64,000 bases of DNA, taken from contig NZ_LGYZ01000129.1 in NCBI RefSeq assembly GCF_001310275.1, positions 1 to 64,000 of the forward strand, written 5' to 3'. This document shows, piece by piece, positions 35,498 to 43,782 of the stretch. Each line of letters opens with the position of its first letter. The stretch's first letter is position 1. The translations under genes were made by a program, and so were the position numbers. Source of the DNA: Nocardia arizonensis. Its GTDB lineage: Bacteria > Actinomycetota > Actinomycetes > Mycobacteriales > Mycobacteriaceae. The notes beneath the pieces were generated by a model. It had not been told where the DNA came from. It made no database searches and saw only the letters and a list, made by a program, of their open reading frames with translations.

Positions 35498-36349
35498 TCA
35501 GGCGCCGATGGTGAACTCGTCAGGATCGGGTCCGATGCGGCCGCCGTCGTCGAGCGCGTCGATCGCGGCCATCTGCGCATCGCTCAACTCGAAACCGAAG
35601 ACGTCGAAGTTGGCGACGATACGGGCGGGGGTGACCGACTTGGGGATCACGATATTGCCGAGCTGGAGATGCCAGCGAATGATGACCTGGGCCGGGGTGC
35701 GGCCGACCTCCTCTGCCACCCCCGTGACCGCCGGGTGGTCGAGCAGCGTGCCCTGCCCGAGCGGCGACCACGCCTCGGTGGCGATCGCGTTGTCAGCGTG
35801 GAAGCGGCGCAACTCGCGCTGGGCCAGGCGCGGATGTAATTCGATCTGGTTCACCACCGGGATCTCGCCGGTCTCGCCGATGACACGGCGCAGGTTGTCG
35901 ACGGTGAAATTGGACACGCCGATCGAACCGACCCGGCCGTCCTTCTTCAGCGCCTGGAAGGCGCGGAAGGTGTCGACGAACTTGTCCGCGACCGCGACCG
36001 GCCAGTGGATGAGGTACAGATCCAGATAGTCGAGGCCGAGCCGCTCCATACTCGCGTCGAAGGCGCGCAGTGTGCTGTCGTAGCCCTGTTCGGAATTCCA
36101 CAATTTCGTGGTGACGTACACCGCGTCGCGCGGGAGCCCGGATTCCCGGATGGCACGGCCGGTGCCCTCCTCGTTCCCGTAGATCGCGGCGGTGTCGATG
36201 CTTCGGTAGCCCGCCTCGAGGGCTGTCTTCACCACGGGGTACGCCTCTTCGGAGGGCACTTGGAAGACGCCGAACCCGAGCTGCGGTATCACGTTCCCGT
36301 CGTTCAACACGATCGGGGGCACGGCGGAAATCTCGCTGCGGAAGGTCAC
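35498..36349 (-). CDS. Aldo/keto reductase
   Basis: 283 aa, TIM-barrel AKR of Rv2971 type. The catalytic tetrad is visible: Asp and Tyr in DTAAIYGNEEG, Lys in VTTKLW and His in LIHWPV, with the NADPH loop IPKSVTPARI near residue 230. It reduces aldehydes or ketones (such as methylglyoxal) with NADPH. The GTG start at 36349 is chosen by family length; only a weak ribosome-binding site is visible. Monocistronic between the remnant and accD3. Confidence 0.85.
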   Translation of the reverse strand: MTFRSEISAVPPIVLNDGNVIPQLGFGVFQVPSEEAYPVVKTALEAGYRSIDTAAIYGNEEGTGRAIRESGLPRDAVYVTTKLWNSEQGYDSTLRAFDASMERLGLDYLDLYLIHWPVAVADKFVDTFRAFQALKKDGRVGSIGVSNFTVDNLRRVIGETGEIPVVNQIELHPRLAQRELRRFHADNAIATEAWSPLGQGTLLDHPAVTGVAEEVGRTPAQVIIRWHLQLGNIVIPKSVTPARIVANFDVFGFELSDAQMAAIDALDDGGRIGPDPDEFTIGA

Positions 36350-36438
36350 CCGTTCGACCGTAGAAGTGCCGACGCGAACCGTCAACGAAGAACCCTCGCG
36401 TGTTGGTCGCGCCGTCGCAGGTCGAAGCGCTCGCCCCG

Positions 36439-38196
36439 CTAGCTGGCCGCGCCCGGCAGGCCGAGACGGCGATAGCGCGCGCCGCGGGCGCGGCGCAACT
36501 CGTCCGGGTCGACCGCGGCGAGATCGGCCAGTTCCGCGGCGATGGCGGTGACCATACGGTGCGCGAATTCGTGCGGCTCGTCCGCCGCGTCGGGATATTC
36601 CTCGACGACGCGATCGACGATACCGTCGGCGTGCAGGTCGGCGGCGCGAATGCGCTGGGCGGCGGCCAATTCCGGCGCGTGCGCGGTATCGCGGTAGACG
36701 ATCGCGCTCGCACCCTCCGGCGGCAGCGGCGCCAGCCAGGCATTGGTCGCGGCCAGCACGCGGTCGGCGGGCAGCAGCGCCAGCGCGCCGCCGCCGGTGC
36801 CCTGCCCGAACAGGACCGAGACCGTCGGGGTGTCCAAGGTGACCAGATCGGCGATACAGCGGGCGATCTCGGGGGCGAGCCCGCGCTCCTCGGCCTCCTT
36901 GGACAACGCCGCGCCGACGGTATCGATCACCAGGACCAGGGGTAGTCGCAGTTCCCTTGCCAGCGCCATACTGCGCCGGGCCTCGCGCAGCGCGGCCGGG
37001 CCCATGGTGTTCTCGTCGTGTTGGGTGGACCGGTCGTGGCCGAACACCACGCACGGCCGCCCGCGGAATCGGGCCAGCGCGTGCACCACGGTCCGGTCGG
37101 CCTCGCCTTGGCCGGTACCGCTGAGCGGAACCCGTTGCGTCACATGGCGCAAGAGATCCCGAATGCCCGGACGATCCGCCCTCCTCGACCGCAGCACCGA
37201 ACGCCAGGCTGGGTCTGTGTCTATGGCCGCGACTTCGTCGCGGCGGGTTCGCGGCCCTTCGGGTCTCGCGTCCGAGCGGTCGAGACTCGCGCCTGCGGCG
37301 CCTTGTCTCGACCGCTCGGACGCGAGACGGCCGCGAACCACATCCACAGCACCACCCTCAGCACTGCCAATCCCCAAACCCTCAGACCCCCCACCCGAAC
37401 GACCGACACCCGCTCCTTCGTCACCCTGCCACGACCGCTCAGACCCGAGACGGCCGCGAACCACATCCACAGCAGCGCCATCCATGGATTCACGATCGTG
37501 ATGGGCCGCGGTTGAATCGGGTATTACCGTGCCGCTGAGGACACTGAGGGCTCGGTGGGCGATCCGGCGGAATACCGGGATCGGCACCACGCCGTCGATC
37601 ACGCCGCTGCGGTAGAGGTTCTCGGCGGTCTGCACGCCTTCGGGGAACTCGACGCCGTAGAGGGCCTTGTACACGCGGGGGCCGAGGAAGCCGATGAGCG
37701 CGCCGGGTTGGGCGAAGGTGATGTGGCCGAGCGAACCCCAGGACGCGAATACCCCGCCCATCGTCGGATCGCGCAGGTATACCAGATACGGATGGCCCGC
37801 GGCCTTGTGCTCGGCCACCGCGCCCGCGATCTTGACCATCTGCACGAAGGCGACGGTGCCCTCCTGCATCCTGGTGCCGCCCGAGGTCGGCGAGGCGATC
37901 AGCGGCAGTCCGAGTTCGGTGGCCCGTTCGACCGCCGTGACGATGCGCTCGGCGGCGGCGACCCCGATCGAGCCCGCCAGGAAGCCGAACTCGCAGGCGA
38001 TCACGGCGACGCGCCGACCGCGCAACAGCCCCTCACCGGTGAGCACCGACTCGTCGGCGCCCGCGGCCGCCTCCGCCTTGCGCAGATCCTCGCGATAGCG
38101 CTCGGACATGGCCACCGGCAAGGGGGGCCGGTCCCAGCTGACATACGAGCGGGTGTCGAGCAGCTGTCCGAGTAGTTCACGCGCCGAGATCCGCAT
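36439..38196 (-). CDS. accD3: Acyl-CoA carboxylase beta chain AccD3 with insertion
   Basis: 585 aa. Two carboxyltransferase domains: residues about 1-228 with GFLAGSIGVAAAERIVTA, SGGTRMQEGT and LIGFLGPRVY, and residues about 320-585 with HDRSTQHDENTMGPAALREA and FGQGTGGGALALLPADRVLA. The M. tuberculosis AccD3 is about 495 aa. The extra ~90 residues are an in-frame linker insert (about 232-321) containing two copies of VDVVRGRL[GA]SERS, encoded by palindromic DNA. The reaction is carboxyl transfer from biotin to an acyl-CoA. The frame is intact across the insert, so a functional protein is expected. Confidence 0.85.
   Translation of the reverse strand: MRISARELLGQLLDTRSYVSWDRPPLPVAMSERYREDLRKAEAAAGADESVLTGEGLLRGRRVAVIACEFGFLAGSIGVAAAERIVTAVERATELGLPLIASPTSGGTRMQEGTVAFVQMVKIAGAVAEHKAAGHPYLVYLRDPTMGGVFASWGSLGHITFAQPGALIGFLGPRVYKALYGVEFPEGVQTAENLYRSGVIDGVVPIPVFRRIAHRALSVLSGTVIPDSTAAHHDRESMDGAAVDVVRGRLGSERSWQGDEGAGVGRSGGGSEGLGIGSAEGGAVDVVRGRLASERSRQGAAGASLDRSDARPEGPRTRRDEVAAIDTDPAWRSVLRSRRADRPGIRDLLRHVTQRVPLSGTGQGEADRTVVHALARFRGRPCVVFGHDRSTQHDENTMGPAALREARRSMALARELRLPLVLVIDTVGAALSKEAEERGLAPEIARCIADLVTLDTPTVSVLFGQGTGGGALALLPADRVLAATNAWLAPLPPEGASAIVYRDTAHAPELAAAQRIRAADLHADGIVDRVVEEYPDAADEPHEFAHRMVTAIAAELADLAAVDPDELRRARGARYRRLGLPGAAS
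37246..37339. repeat. Palindromic element inserted in accD3
   Basis: A 24-bp perfect inverted repeat (37263-37286 with 37305-37328; loop 18 nt) is extended by a further 11-bp arm (37246-37256 with 37329-37339) across a 6-nt bulge. A second small hairpin (37227-37243) abuts it. The structure resembles a small mobile palindromic repeat placed inside a gene without breaking the frame. Confidence 0.8.
37309..37474 (-). repeat. 123-bp-spaced direct repeat in accD3 insert
   Basis: A 43-nt stretch at 37309-37351 recurs at 37432-37474 with two mismatches. The spacing of 123 bp (41 codons) keeps the frame, so the VDVVRGRL peptide appears twice. The second copy lacks the partner arm of the large hairpin. 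Confidence 0.8.
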
Positions 38197-38227
38197 CGCG
38201 CGAGCATATCGGGCGCCGCCGAGGACG

Positions 38228-38260
38228 GATCCGGCGCGGCGAGCAGCGCCGCGCCGGATC
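38228..38260 (-). terminator. Terminator of the CvnABCD operon
   Basis: A perfect 14-bp stem (GATCCGGCGCGGCG at 38228-38241, complement at 38247-38260) with a 5-nt loop lies directly after the cvnD stop and before accD3. No T tract follows, but the position and strength fit a terminator. Confidence 0.65.
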
Positions 38261-38266
38261 GAGCCG

Positions 38267-38869
38267 TCAGTAGCCCTGCATCACCTTGCGGAGTGCGTAT
38301 TCGGTGAGCGAGACCAGTGCCTGCTTGGCCGGTTCCCGCCGCCGTGCGTCGATGGACAGGATCGGGACGTCGGCGGGGACCGCGAGGGCCTGCCGGATGT
38401 CCTCGATCGGATAACGCGGTGAGTCGTCGAATTCGTTGAGCGCCACCAGGAACGGCAGATTGCGCGCCTCGAAGTAGTCGACGGCCGCGAAGCTGTCCTC
38501 CAACCTGCGGGTGTCGACCAGCACCACAGCGCCGATGGCGCCGCGGATCAGGTCGTCCCACATGAACCAGAATCGGTACTGGCCCGGTGTGCCGAACAGG
38601 TACAGCACCAAGTCGTCGGCCAGGCTGATACGACCGAAGTCCATGGCCACCGTGGTGGTGGACTTCATCGGAATGCCGGTCAAGTTGTCGATGCCGGTAC
38701 TGGCATTGGTCACGAGAGCTTCGGTGCGCAGCGGAACGATCTCCGAGACGGCACCGACCAACGTGGTCTTGCCGACACCGAAGCCACCCGCGACCACGAT
38801 CTTCGCCGAGGTCGGCTTGCTGGTGCGGGTATCGACCTGCGCCGTCGAATCAAATACGCCGGAGTCCAC
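38267..38869 (-). CDS. cvnD: Conservon small GTPase-like protein CvnD
   Basis: 200 aa Ras/MglA-like GTP/ATP-binding protein of the actinobacterial conservon type. P-loop GGFGVGKTT (residues 28-36) is followed by switch-region TGIDNLTGIPMKSTTTVAMDFG, the G3-like LFGTPGQ and the NEFDD specificity stretch in place of NKxD. It sits last in cvnABCD and overlaps cvnC by 20 bases. In Streptomyces, Cvn proteins assemble at the membrane in a GPCR-like signalling complex affecting development. Resembles Rv3362c. Confidence 0.85.
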   Translation of the reverse strand: MDSGVFDSTAQVDTRTSKPTSAKIVVAGGFGVGKTTLVGAVSEIVPLRTEALVTNASTGIDNLTGIPMKSTTTVAMDFGRISLADDLVLYLFGTPGQYRFWFMWDDLIRGAIGAVVLVDTRRLEDSFAAVDYFEARNLPFLVALNEFDDSPRYPIEDIRQALAVPADVPILSIDARRREPAKQALVSLTEYALRKVMQGY

Positions 38870-39224
38870 TGAGAACCCTTTCGATCAGCTCGCGACGTTC
38901 ATCGTCGCTGGAATCGTCTTTCAATGTCGCCGAAACGCGGACATGCCCGGCTTCGATCAGGTCTGCCACGAGTACCCGTGCCACACCTATCGGAATACCC
39001 AGGCGCGCCGCAACTTCGGCGACGGACGGCGATTCTCTGCACAACTCCACGATTGACGTCTCGATGTTGGTCAGTTCGAACTGCCGCTCCAGGGCGACCG
39101 GATGCGATGCGACGAGGGCCTCGAGCGCCAACTCGACCGCGGGCCGCGTTCGGCCCGCGGTCAGCGAGTACGGCCGGACGAGGCTCGGCTCGGCGCTCCC
39201 CATGCGGTGATCTTCTATGTCCAT
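38850..39224 (-). CDS. cvnC: Conservon DUF742 protein CvnC
   Basis: 124 aa DUF742 protein. The hallmark VRPYSLTAGRTRP is near residue 15-28, followed by a winged-helix-type region (SPSVAEVAARLGIPIGVARVLVADL). It probably links the histidine kinase-like CvnA to CvnD. ATG at 39224 is used; 39203 is also possible. It lies seven bases after the cvnB stop and overlaps cvnD. Confidence 0.8.
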   Translation of the reverse strand: MDIEDHRMGSAEPSLVRPYSLTAGRTRPAVELALEALVASHPVALERQFELTNIETSIVELCRESPSVAEVAARLGIPIGVARVLVADLIEAGHVRVSATLKDDSSDDERRELIERVLSGLRRI

Positions 39225-39231
39225 CCCACCA

Positions 39232-39645
39232 TCAGGAACCCATCGTGACGCGTGGGGTGGCCTGCACCGTCTGGCCGACACGCTCAACCAACAACGCCAT
39301 CTCGTAGCCGACCTGACCGATATCGCAGGACGTATTGGTCAGCACCGCGAGATAGGAGCCGTCACCGACCGCCATCAACAGCAGATAGCCGTGTTCCATC
39401 TCCACGACCGACTGTAGGACGGTGCCGCCCTCGAAGAGGTTCGATACACCGACCGACAGGCTCGCCAGGCCCGCGGTGACGGCCGAGAGCTGCTCGGCGC
39501 GGTCGACAGGGAGCTGAGCGCTCGCGGCCATGAGTAGTCCGTCAGCCGAGACCAGGACGGCATGAGCTACGCCAGGAACCTCGTTGGCGAAGTTCGAAAC
39601 CAGCCAATCCAGCTGACGATTCGTACCACCTAGATCGGGGTTCAT
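39232..39645 (-). CDS. cvnB: Conservon roadblock/LC7 protein CvnB
   Basis: 137 aa roadblock/LC7 domain (LDWLVSNFANEVPGVAHAVL, then SADGLLMAAS and EMEHGYLLLMAVGDGSYLAVL). Such proteins act as GAP-like or scaffold partners for small GTPases, here CvnD. ATG overlaps the cvnA stop as ATGA. Confidence 0.85.
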   Translation of the reverse strand: MNPDLGGTNRQLDWLVSNFANEVPGVAHAVLVSADGLLMAASAQLPVDRAEQLSAVTAGLASLSVGVSNLFEGGTVLQSVVEMEHGYLLLMAVGDGSYLAVLTNTSCDIGQVGYEMALLVERVGQTVQATPRVTMGS

Positions 39646-42600
39646 CGGTCTCCTTTATCTCCGGTTAGGTTCGGTGCTTTCATTGCGCGGCCATCCCGGA
39701 CGCCCTGCTGGTGACGACTCAAGCTTGACCTGATGGATTCCGGATCTCGGGGGCGCGGGGCCCGTGGCTCGGTGCCGTTGCTGACAGCGCCGGGCACCAG
39801 CCTGACGCCCGGATTGCGTTGCGGCAACCCGGCGGCGGTCTTCGTCTCGGCTTGCGCCTCACTCGCCCGACGCGCGGCCAGCCAGCCTTCGTCACCGGGC
39901 GCTTCGAAGCCTGCCGCCACCTGCGACCGATCCGGATTCGGGTCCGATAACCACGCCGACATCATCTCGGCGAAGATCGGACTGTCCATTGTCGACCCGT
40001 CCTCGACGGCGGGCTGAAGCCGGGTCTGGAAGAACGACGCGGTCTTGGCCGGGTTGGACCGGTAGCTGTGCCTGCCCGGATCGCGTCCCGCCGCCTCGCC
40101 GTCGTCGACGGCTTCGGCGGATGCCGACGGCCGTTCGCGTTGCGGCAGCGCCACACCGGGCGGCGCGACCTCGCGCGGCAGATTCGTCGCACCGGGCGCA
40201 CGCTGCGGCAGACCGTTGGCCCCCGGCGCGGCGGGCTGCCTGCGCGGCAGGCCGCCCGCCAGCGGCTCCCTGGTGGGCAGGGAGTCCCTGGTCGGCAGTG
40301 CGTTCGGCGCGGCCTCGCGCGGTTGTTCGGCGGCGGGCTGCCGCTGCGGCAGACCGGTCGCACGCTGCGGCAGACCGGTCGCACGCTGCGGCAGACCGCC
40401 CGGCTCACGCTGCGGCAGGCCGGGCTCACGCTGCGGTAGGCCGCTCGGCTCACGCTGCGGGCCGCCCGACTCACGCTGCGGCAAGCCGCCCGACTCACGC
40501 TGCGGCAGACCGCTCGCGCCCGGTTCACGGGTCGGCAGGGAGCCGAGTCCGGGTTCGCGCGGCGGCAGTGCGCCCGCGGCCGGTTCTCTGGTGGGCATGG
40601 CACCCGAATCGGGTTCGCGCGGCGGCAGATTCGGCTGCCGCTGGGGTAGCCCGCCCGCACGTGATTCGCGCTGGGGCAGCCCGCCCGGCGCGGCGTCGCG
40701 CGGCGGCGGGCCACCCGCCGCGGGCTCGCGCCCGGGTAGGCCGTTGGCTCCGGGCCCGCGCTGCGGCAGACCGCCACCGGCGAGCGGCTCCCGGCTCGGC
40801 AGCGCGCCCGGTCCGGCGTCGCGCGGCTGTTCGGCGGCCGGTTGCCGCTGCGGCAGACCGGTGGCACCGGGTTCCCGCTGCGGTATCGCGCCCGCACCCG
40901 GTTCCCGGGTCGGCAGGGAGCCAGCGGTCGGTGCCCGGCCGGTGGTACCCGGGTCACGCTGCGGCAGACCGTTCGGGGTCTGCGCGCCGGGCTGACGCTG
41001 CGGCAGACCGCCCGCGGCGGCGTCGCGCTGCGGTGCGCCATTGGTTCCGGGCTGACGCTGCGGCAGACCGCCCGCGGCGGGCGGCACGCCATTGACGCCG
41101 GGCCTGCGCTGGGGCAGCTCACCGGAATCGTGCGGCGGCTGCGCGCCCGGCGCGGGCGGCGGACCGATCACGCTTGGCCCCGTCGGCGGACGCGGCGGAC
41201 CGCTCTGGCCGAGGTTGCGCTTGGGCAGATTCGCGGCGGCGAGCTTGCCGCGCTGCGGGCCGTTGTGCTGCTGGCCAGGGGCAGGCCGCAGGGTCGGGCT
41301 CGACTGGGCCTGATCCTGGCGCGCGGCGGGCGACATGGTCGACCCGGGCTGGCGCTGCGGCAGACCGCCCGCCGCGGCGGGCGTCGCGGTGCCGGGCTTG
41401 CCGACCGAGATCGGGCCGCTTACGCCGGGATCGACGGTGACCACCATGTTGCCGCCCGGGGTCCGGGTGACCGCGCGGGTCTGCATCGAGGGACCCGTCG
41501 GCGGACGCTGCTGCGGAGTCGAGGGCCGGGGCGTTTGGGGCGTCTGCGGGCTCGCCTTGACCGCGCTCGGCTGCACGGGCTGCGGGACGATCGCCTGGCC
41601 CGCGACGATGAGTCCGACCGGCACGTGCACGGTGACGGTGACGCCGGGATCGCGCGCGGTGTCGAAGGTCGGCCGCAGCCGCACGGTCAGACCGTGGCGC
41701 TCGGCGAGCCTGCCGACCACGAACAGACCCATGTGGCGCGCGGTGTCCGGGCCGGGTTCGGCGGCCTGCTCGAGCCTGCGGTTGATGTCGGCCATCTCGG
41801 CGGGCGGCATACCGATGCCGCGGTCGGCGACCTCGATCAGCAGACCCTGGTCGTGCGCCTGCGCGAAGGTGAACTTCACGTCGGTCTCCGGCGGCGAGGC
41901 GCGCAGCGCGTTGTCGAGGAGTTCGGCGAACAGGTGCGCGAGGTCCGAGGCGGCGGGCTCCTTGAGCGAACCGCGCGGGGTCGCCCCGAGCTTGACCCGC
42001 TCGTAGTCCTCGACCTCGGAGATGGCGGCGCGCAGCACGTCGGCGATCTCGACCGGGGCGGACTTGGCCCTGCGCTGTTTGGTGCCCGCGAGGATCAGCA
42101 GGTTGTCACCGTTGCGGCGCATACGGGCGGCGAGGTGGTCCAGCCGGAAGAGGTTCTCGAGCAGGCGCGGGTCCTTCTCGTCGTATTCCATCGCCTCGAT
42201 GAGGCTGAGCTGATGGTCGACCAGCGACTTCGACCGCCGCGCCAGTGTCTCGAACATGTCGTTGACCTGTGAACGCATCTGCGCCTGATCGCTCGCCAGG
42301 CGCAGCGCCTGACCGTGGATGTCGTCGACGGCGCGGGCGAGCTGGCCGATCTCCTCGGTGCTGCGCACCGGCATCGGTTCCAGTGGCACGTCCTCGGGTG
42401 AGGCGCCGTTGCGCAGCTGGTTGACCTCGTGTGGCAGATCGCTCTCGGCCACGCGCAGCGCGGCCAGTCGCAGCCGGTGCAGCGGCACGATCATCGACCG
42501 CGCGACGAACACCGCGAGCGCCAGTGCCGCGAGGATGGTCGCGACGACGACCGCGGTATAGGTCCACGCGTCGGTGCTCGCGTTGGACGACAGTGAGTTC

Positions 42601-43505
42601 ATCGCGGTCTGGATGTCCTTGGTGGCCTTGGCGACCACCCGCTCGTAGACCTCGACGCTGGTGGTGAGCGAGAGCTTCAGGTCGCCGAGCGGGATTCGGC
42701 CCGCCTGCGACTCCGGGCCCGTGATCAACGCCACCCTGGTCTCGATGCCGGCGCGCAGATCCGCGATGGAGGCGTCACTGTCGGGGAATCGGTGCGCCAG
42801 CACGTTGAGCAGTTCGCGCTCGGTATTGGCCGCGCTGAGTACGTTCTGCATGGCGTCGGGCTTGCGCTGGAGTACGTCGCTGAAGGCGGCGAGCTCGCCG
42901 ACCAGGGTCGCGCGGGTGTTGATCGAGTCGACCAGGCGCAGCTTCGCCGCGTCCAACGCGGGATCGCTGACCTGGGACGCGGCTCCTTCGACGATCCGCA
43001 CGCTGTAGTTGCGGATGCGGTCGATCGCCGCGAGCGATTCGGCCGCGACGGTCGGCGACTTGCCGGGCGCGCGCACCGCTCTGGCCTCGGTGAGCATGCT
43101 GCCCAGCGTCGCGCGCGCGGCGGGCGCGCCCGCCAGCTGGGTGGAGGCGCCCTCGGCCTTGGCGATCGCGGCGTCGAGCTCGCTGAGGTCCTTGTCCGTT
43201 ACGACGGTCTGCCCGTTGAGCGAGACCAGCTGGGATCCGGCGACCGTGGCCGCGGCGGCGCTCAGGCCGGTGACGGCCGGAATCGCTTCGATGTTCTGAG
43301 CCACGGTCGCGAGTCTCTGCGCGTTCGAGAACTCCGCGGTGATCCTCGACACGCCGAGCCCGACCGCGACCGCCAGCGGCACGGCGAGAACGGCCGTAAC
43401 CTTCCAGCGCAGGTCCCAATTGCCGAGCGCCCAGCGCTTCTTGCCGGACCTAGCGGCGTCACGCATCTCCCACTCACTTTCCAAACTGGCCCCAGCCCGC
43501 GCCAT
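39642..43505 (-). CDS. cvnA: Conservon sensor kinase-like CvnA with repeat tail
   Basis: 1287 aa membrane sensor. One transmembrane helix near residues 28-50, an extracytoplasmic nitrate/nitrite-sensing-like helical domain to about 320, a second transmembrane helix near 325-345, HAMP, then a histidine-kinase ATPase domain (about 500-640) with N box LFAELLDNALRASPP, G1 DRGIGMPP and G2 GLFVVGRL. The phospho-accepting His region is not obvious. A ~420-residue LPQR[EQ]PG-type repeat tail (about 715-1135) follows. ATG at 43505 has GGAGG. It is the first gene of cvnABCD; Rv3365c is shorter. Confidence 0.85.
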   Translation of the reverse strand: MARAGASLESEWEMRDAARSGKKRWALGNWDLRWKVTAVLAVPLAVAVGLGVSRITAEFSNAQRLATVAQNIEAIPAVTGLSAAAATVAGSQLVSLNGQTVVTDKDLSELDAAIAKAEGASTQLAGAPAARATLGSMLTEARAVRAPGKSPTVAAESLAAIDRIRNYSVRIVEGAASQVSDPALDAAKLRLVDSINTRATLVGELAAFSDVLQRKPDAMQNVLSAANTERELLNVLAHRFPDSDASIADLRAGIETRVALITGPESQAGRIPLGDLKLSLTTSVEVYERVVAKATKDIQTAMNSLSSNASTDAWTYTAVVVATILAALALAVFVARSMIVPLHRLRLAALRVAESDLPHEVNQLRNGASPEDVPLEPMPVRSTEEIGQLARAVDDIHGQALRLASDQAQMRSQVNDMFETLARRSKSLVDHQLSLIEAMEYDEKDPRLLENLFRLDHLAARMRRNGDNLLILAGTKQRRAKSAPVEIADVLRAAISEVEDYERVKLGATPRGSLKEPAASDLAHLFAELLDNALRASPPETDVKFTFAQAHDQGLLIEVADRGIGMPPAEMADINRRLEQAAEPGPDTARHMGLFVVGRLAERHGLTVRLRPTFDTARDPGVTVTVHVPVGLIVAGQAIVPQPVQPSAVKASPQTPQTPRPSTPQQRPPTGPSMQTRAVTRTPGGNMVVTVDPGVSGPISVGKPGTATPAAAGGLPQRQPGSTMSPAARQDQAQSSPTLRPAPGQQHNGPQRGKLAAANLPKRNLGQSGPPRPPTGPSVIGPPPAPGAQPPHDSGELPQRRPGVNGVPPAAGGLPQRQPGTNGAPQRDAAAGGLPQRQPGAQTPNGLPQRDPGTTGRAPTAGSLPTREPGAGAIPQREPGATGLPQRQPAAEQPRDAGPGALPSREPLAGGGLPQRGPGANGLPGREPAAGGPPPRDAAPGGLPQRESRAGGLPQRQPNLPPREPDSGAMPTREPAAGALPPREPGLGSLPTREPGASGLPQRESGGLPQRESGGPQREPSGLPQREPGLPQREPGGLPQRATGLPQRATGLPQRQPAAEQPREAAPNALPTRDSLPTREPLAGGLPRRQPAAPGANGLPQRAPGATNLPREVAPPGVALPQRERPSASAEAVDDGEAAGRDPGRHSYRSNPAKTASFFQTRLQPAVEDGSTMDSPIFAEMMSAWLSDPNPDRSQVAAGFEAPGDEGWLAARRASEAQAETKTAAGLPQRNPGVRLVPGAVSNGTEPRAPRPRDPESIRSSLSRHQQGVRDGRAMKAPNLTGDKGDR
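40100..41360 (-). repeat. LPQR[EQ]PG-type repeats in cvnA
   Basis: The DNA encodes dozens of imperfect heptad-like repeats (GLPQREPG, LPTREPGA, LPQRQPG). Neighbouring copies such as those at 40346-40400 are identical in DNA, suggesting slippage. The product is Pro/Gln/Arg-rich and probably disordered, and might bind acidic partners or DNA. Confidence 0.85.
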
Positions 43506-43782
43506 CAGCGAACCTCCACAATCGCATGCTGGCTCGCCAGATGGAGCTGGCCGAGAACTGCGGCTGGCCGAGAAATTGCGTCTACGACGGCCCAAATAAG
43601 TGACATCAGATTCTAACGGATCAATAACAGCTTGGGTGACATCCGGTAAGGCAACGCCCCTTGACCTGCCTCTAATAGACAAAACCAAAGGTCGCGGCAC
43701 CCGTCCGGGCGTCGCGTGAAGTCTGCCACAATCATGCAGATCTATCGAGGCGGGCATACAGGCGAGGCTAGGGAGTCACGAT

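Noticed and set aside
37246..37339. Insertion sequence
   Set aside because: No transposase or long ends are present; it is only a short palindromic element within an open gene.
40100..41360. CRISPR-like repeat array
   Set aside because: The repeats are in-frame coding repeats of cvnA with no unique spacers or cas genes.
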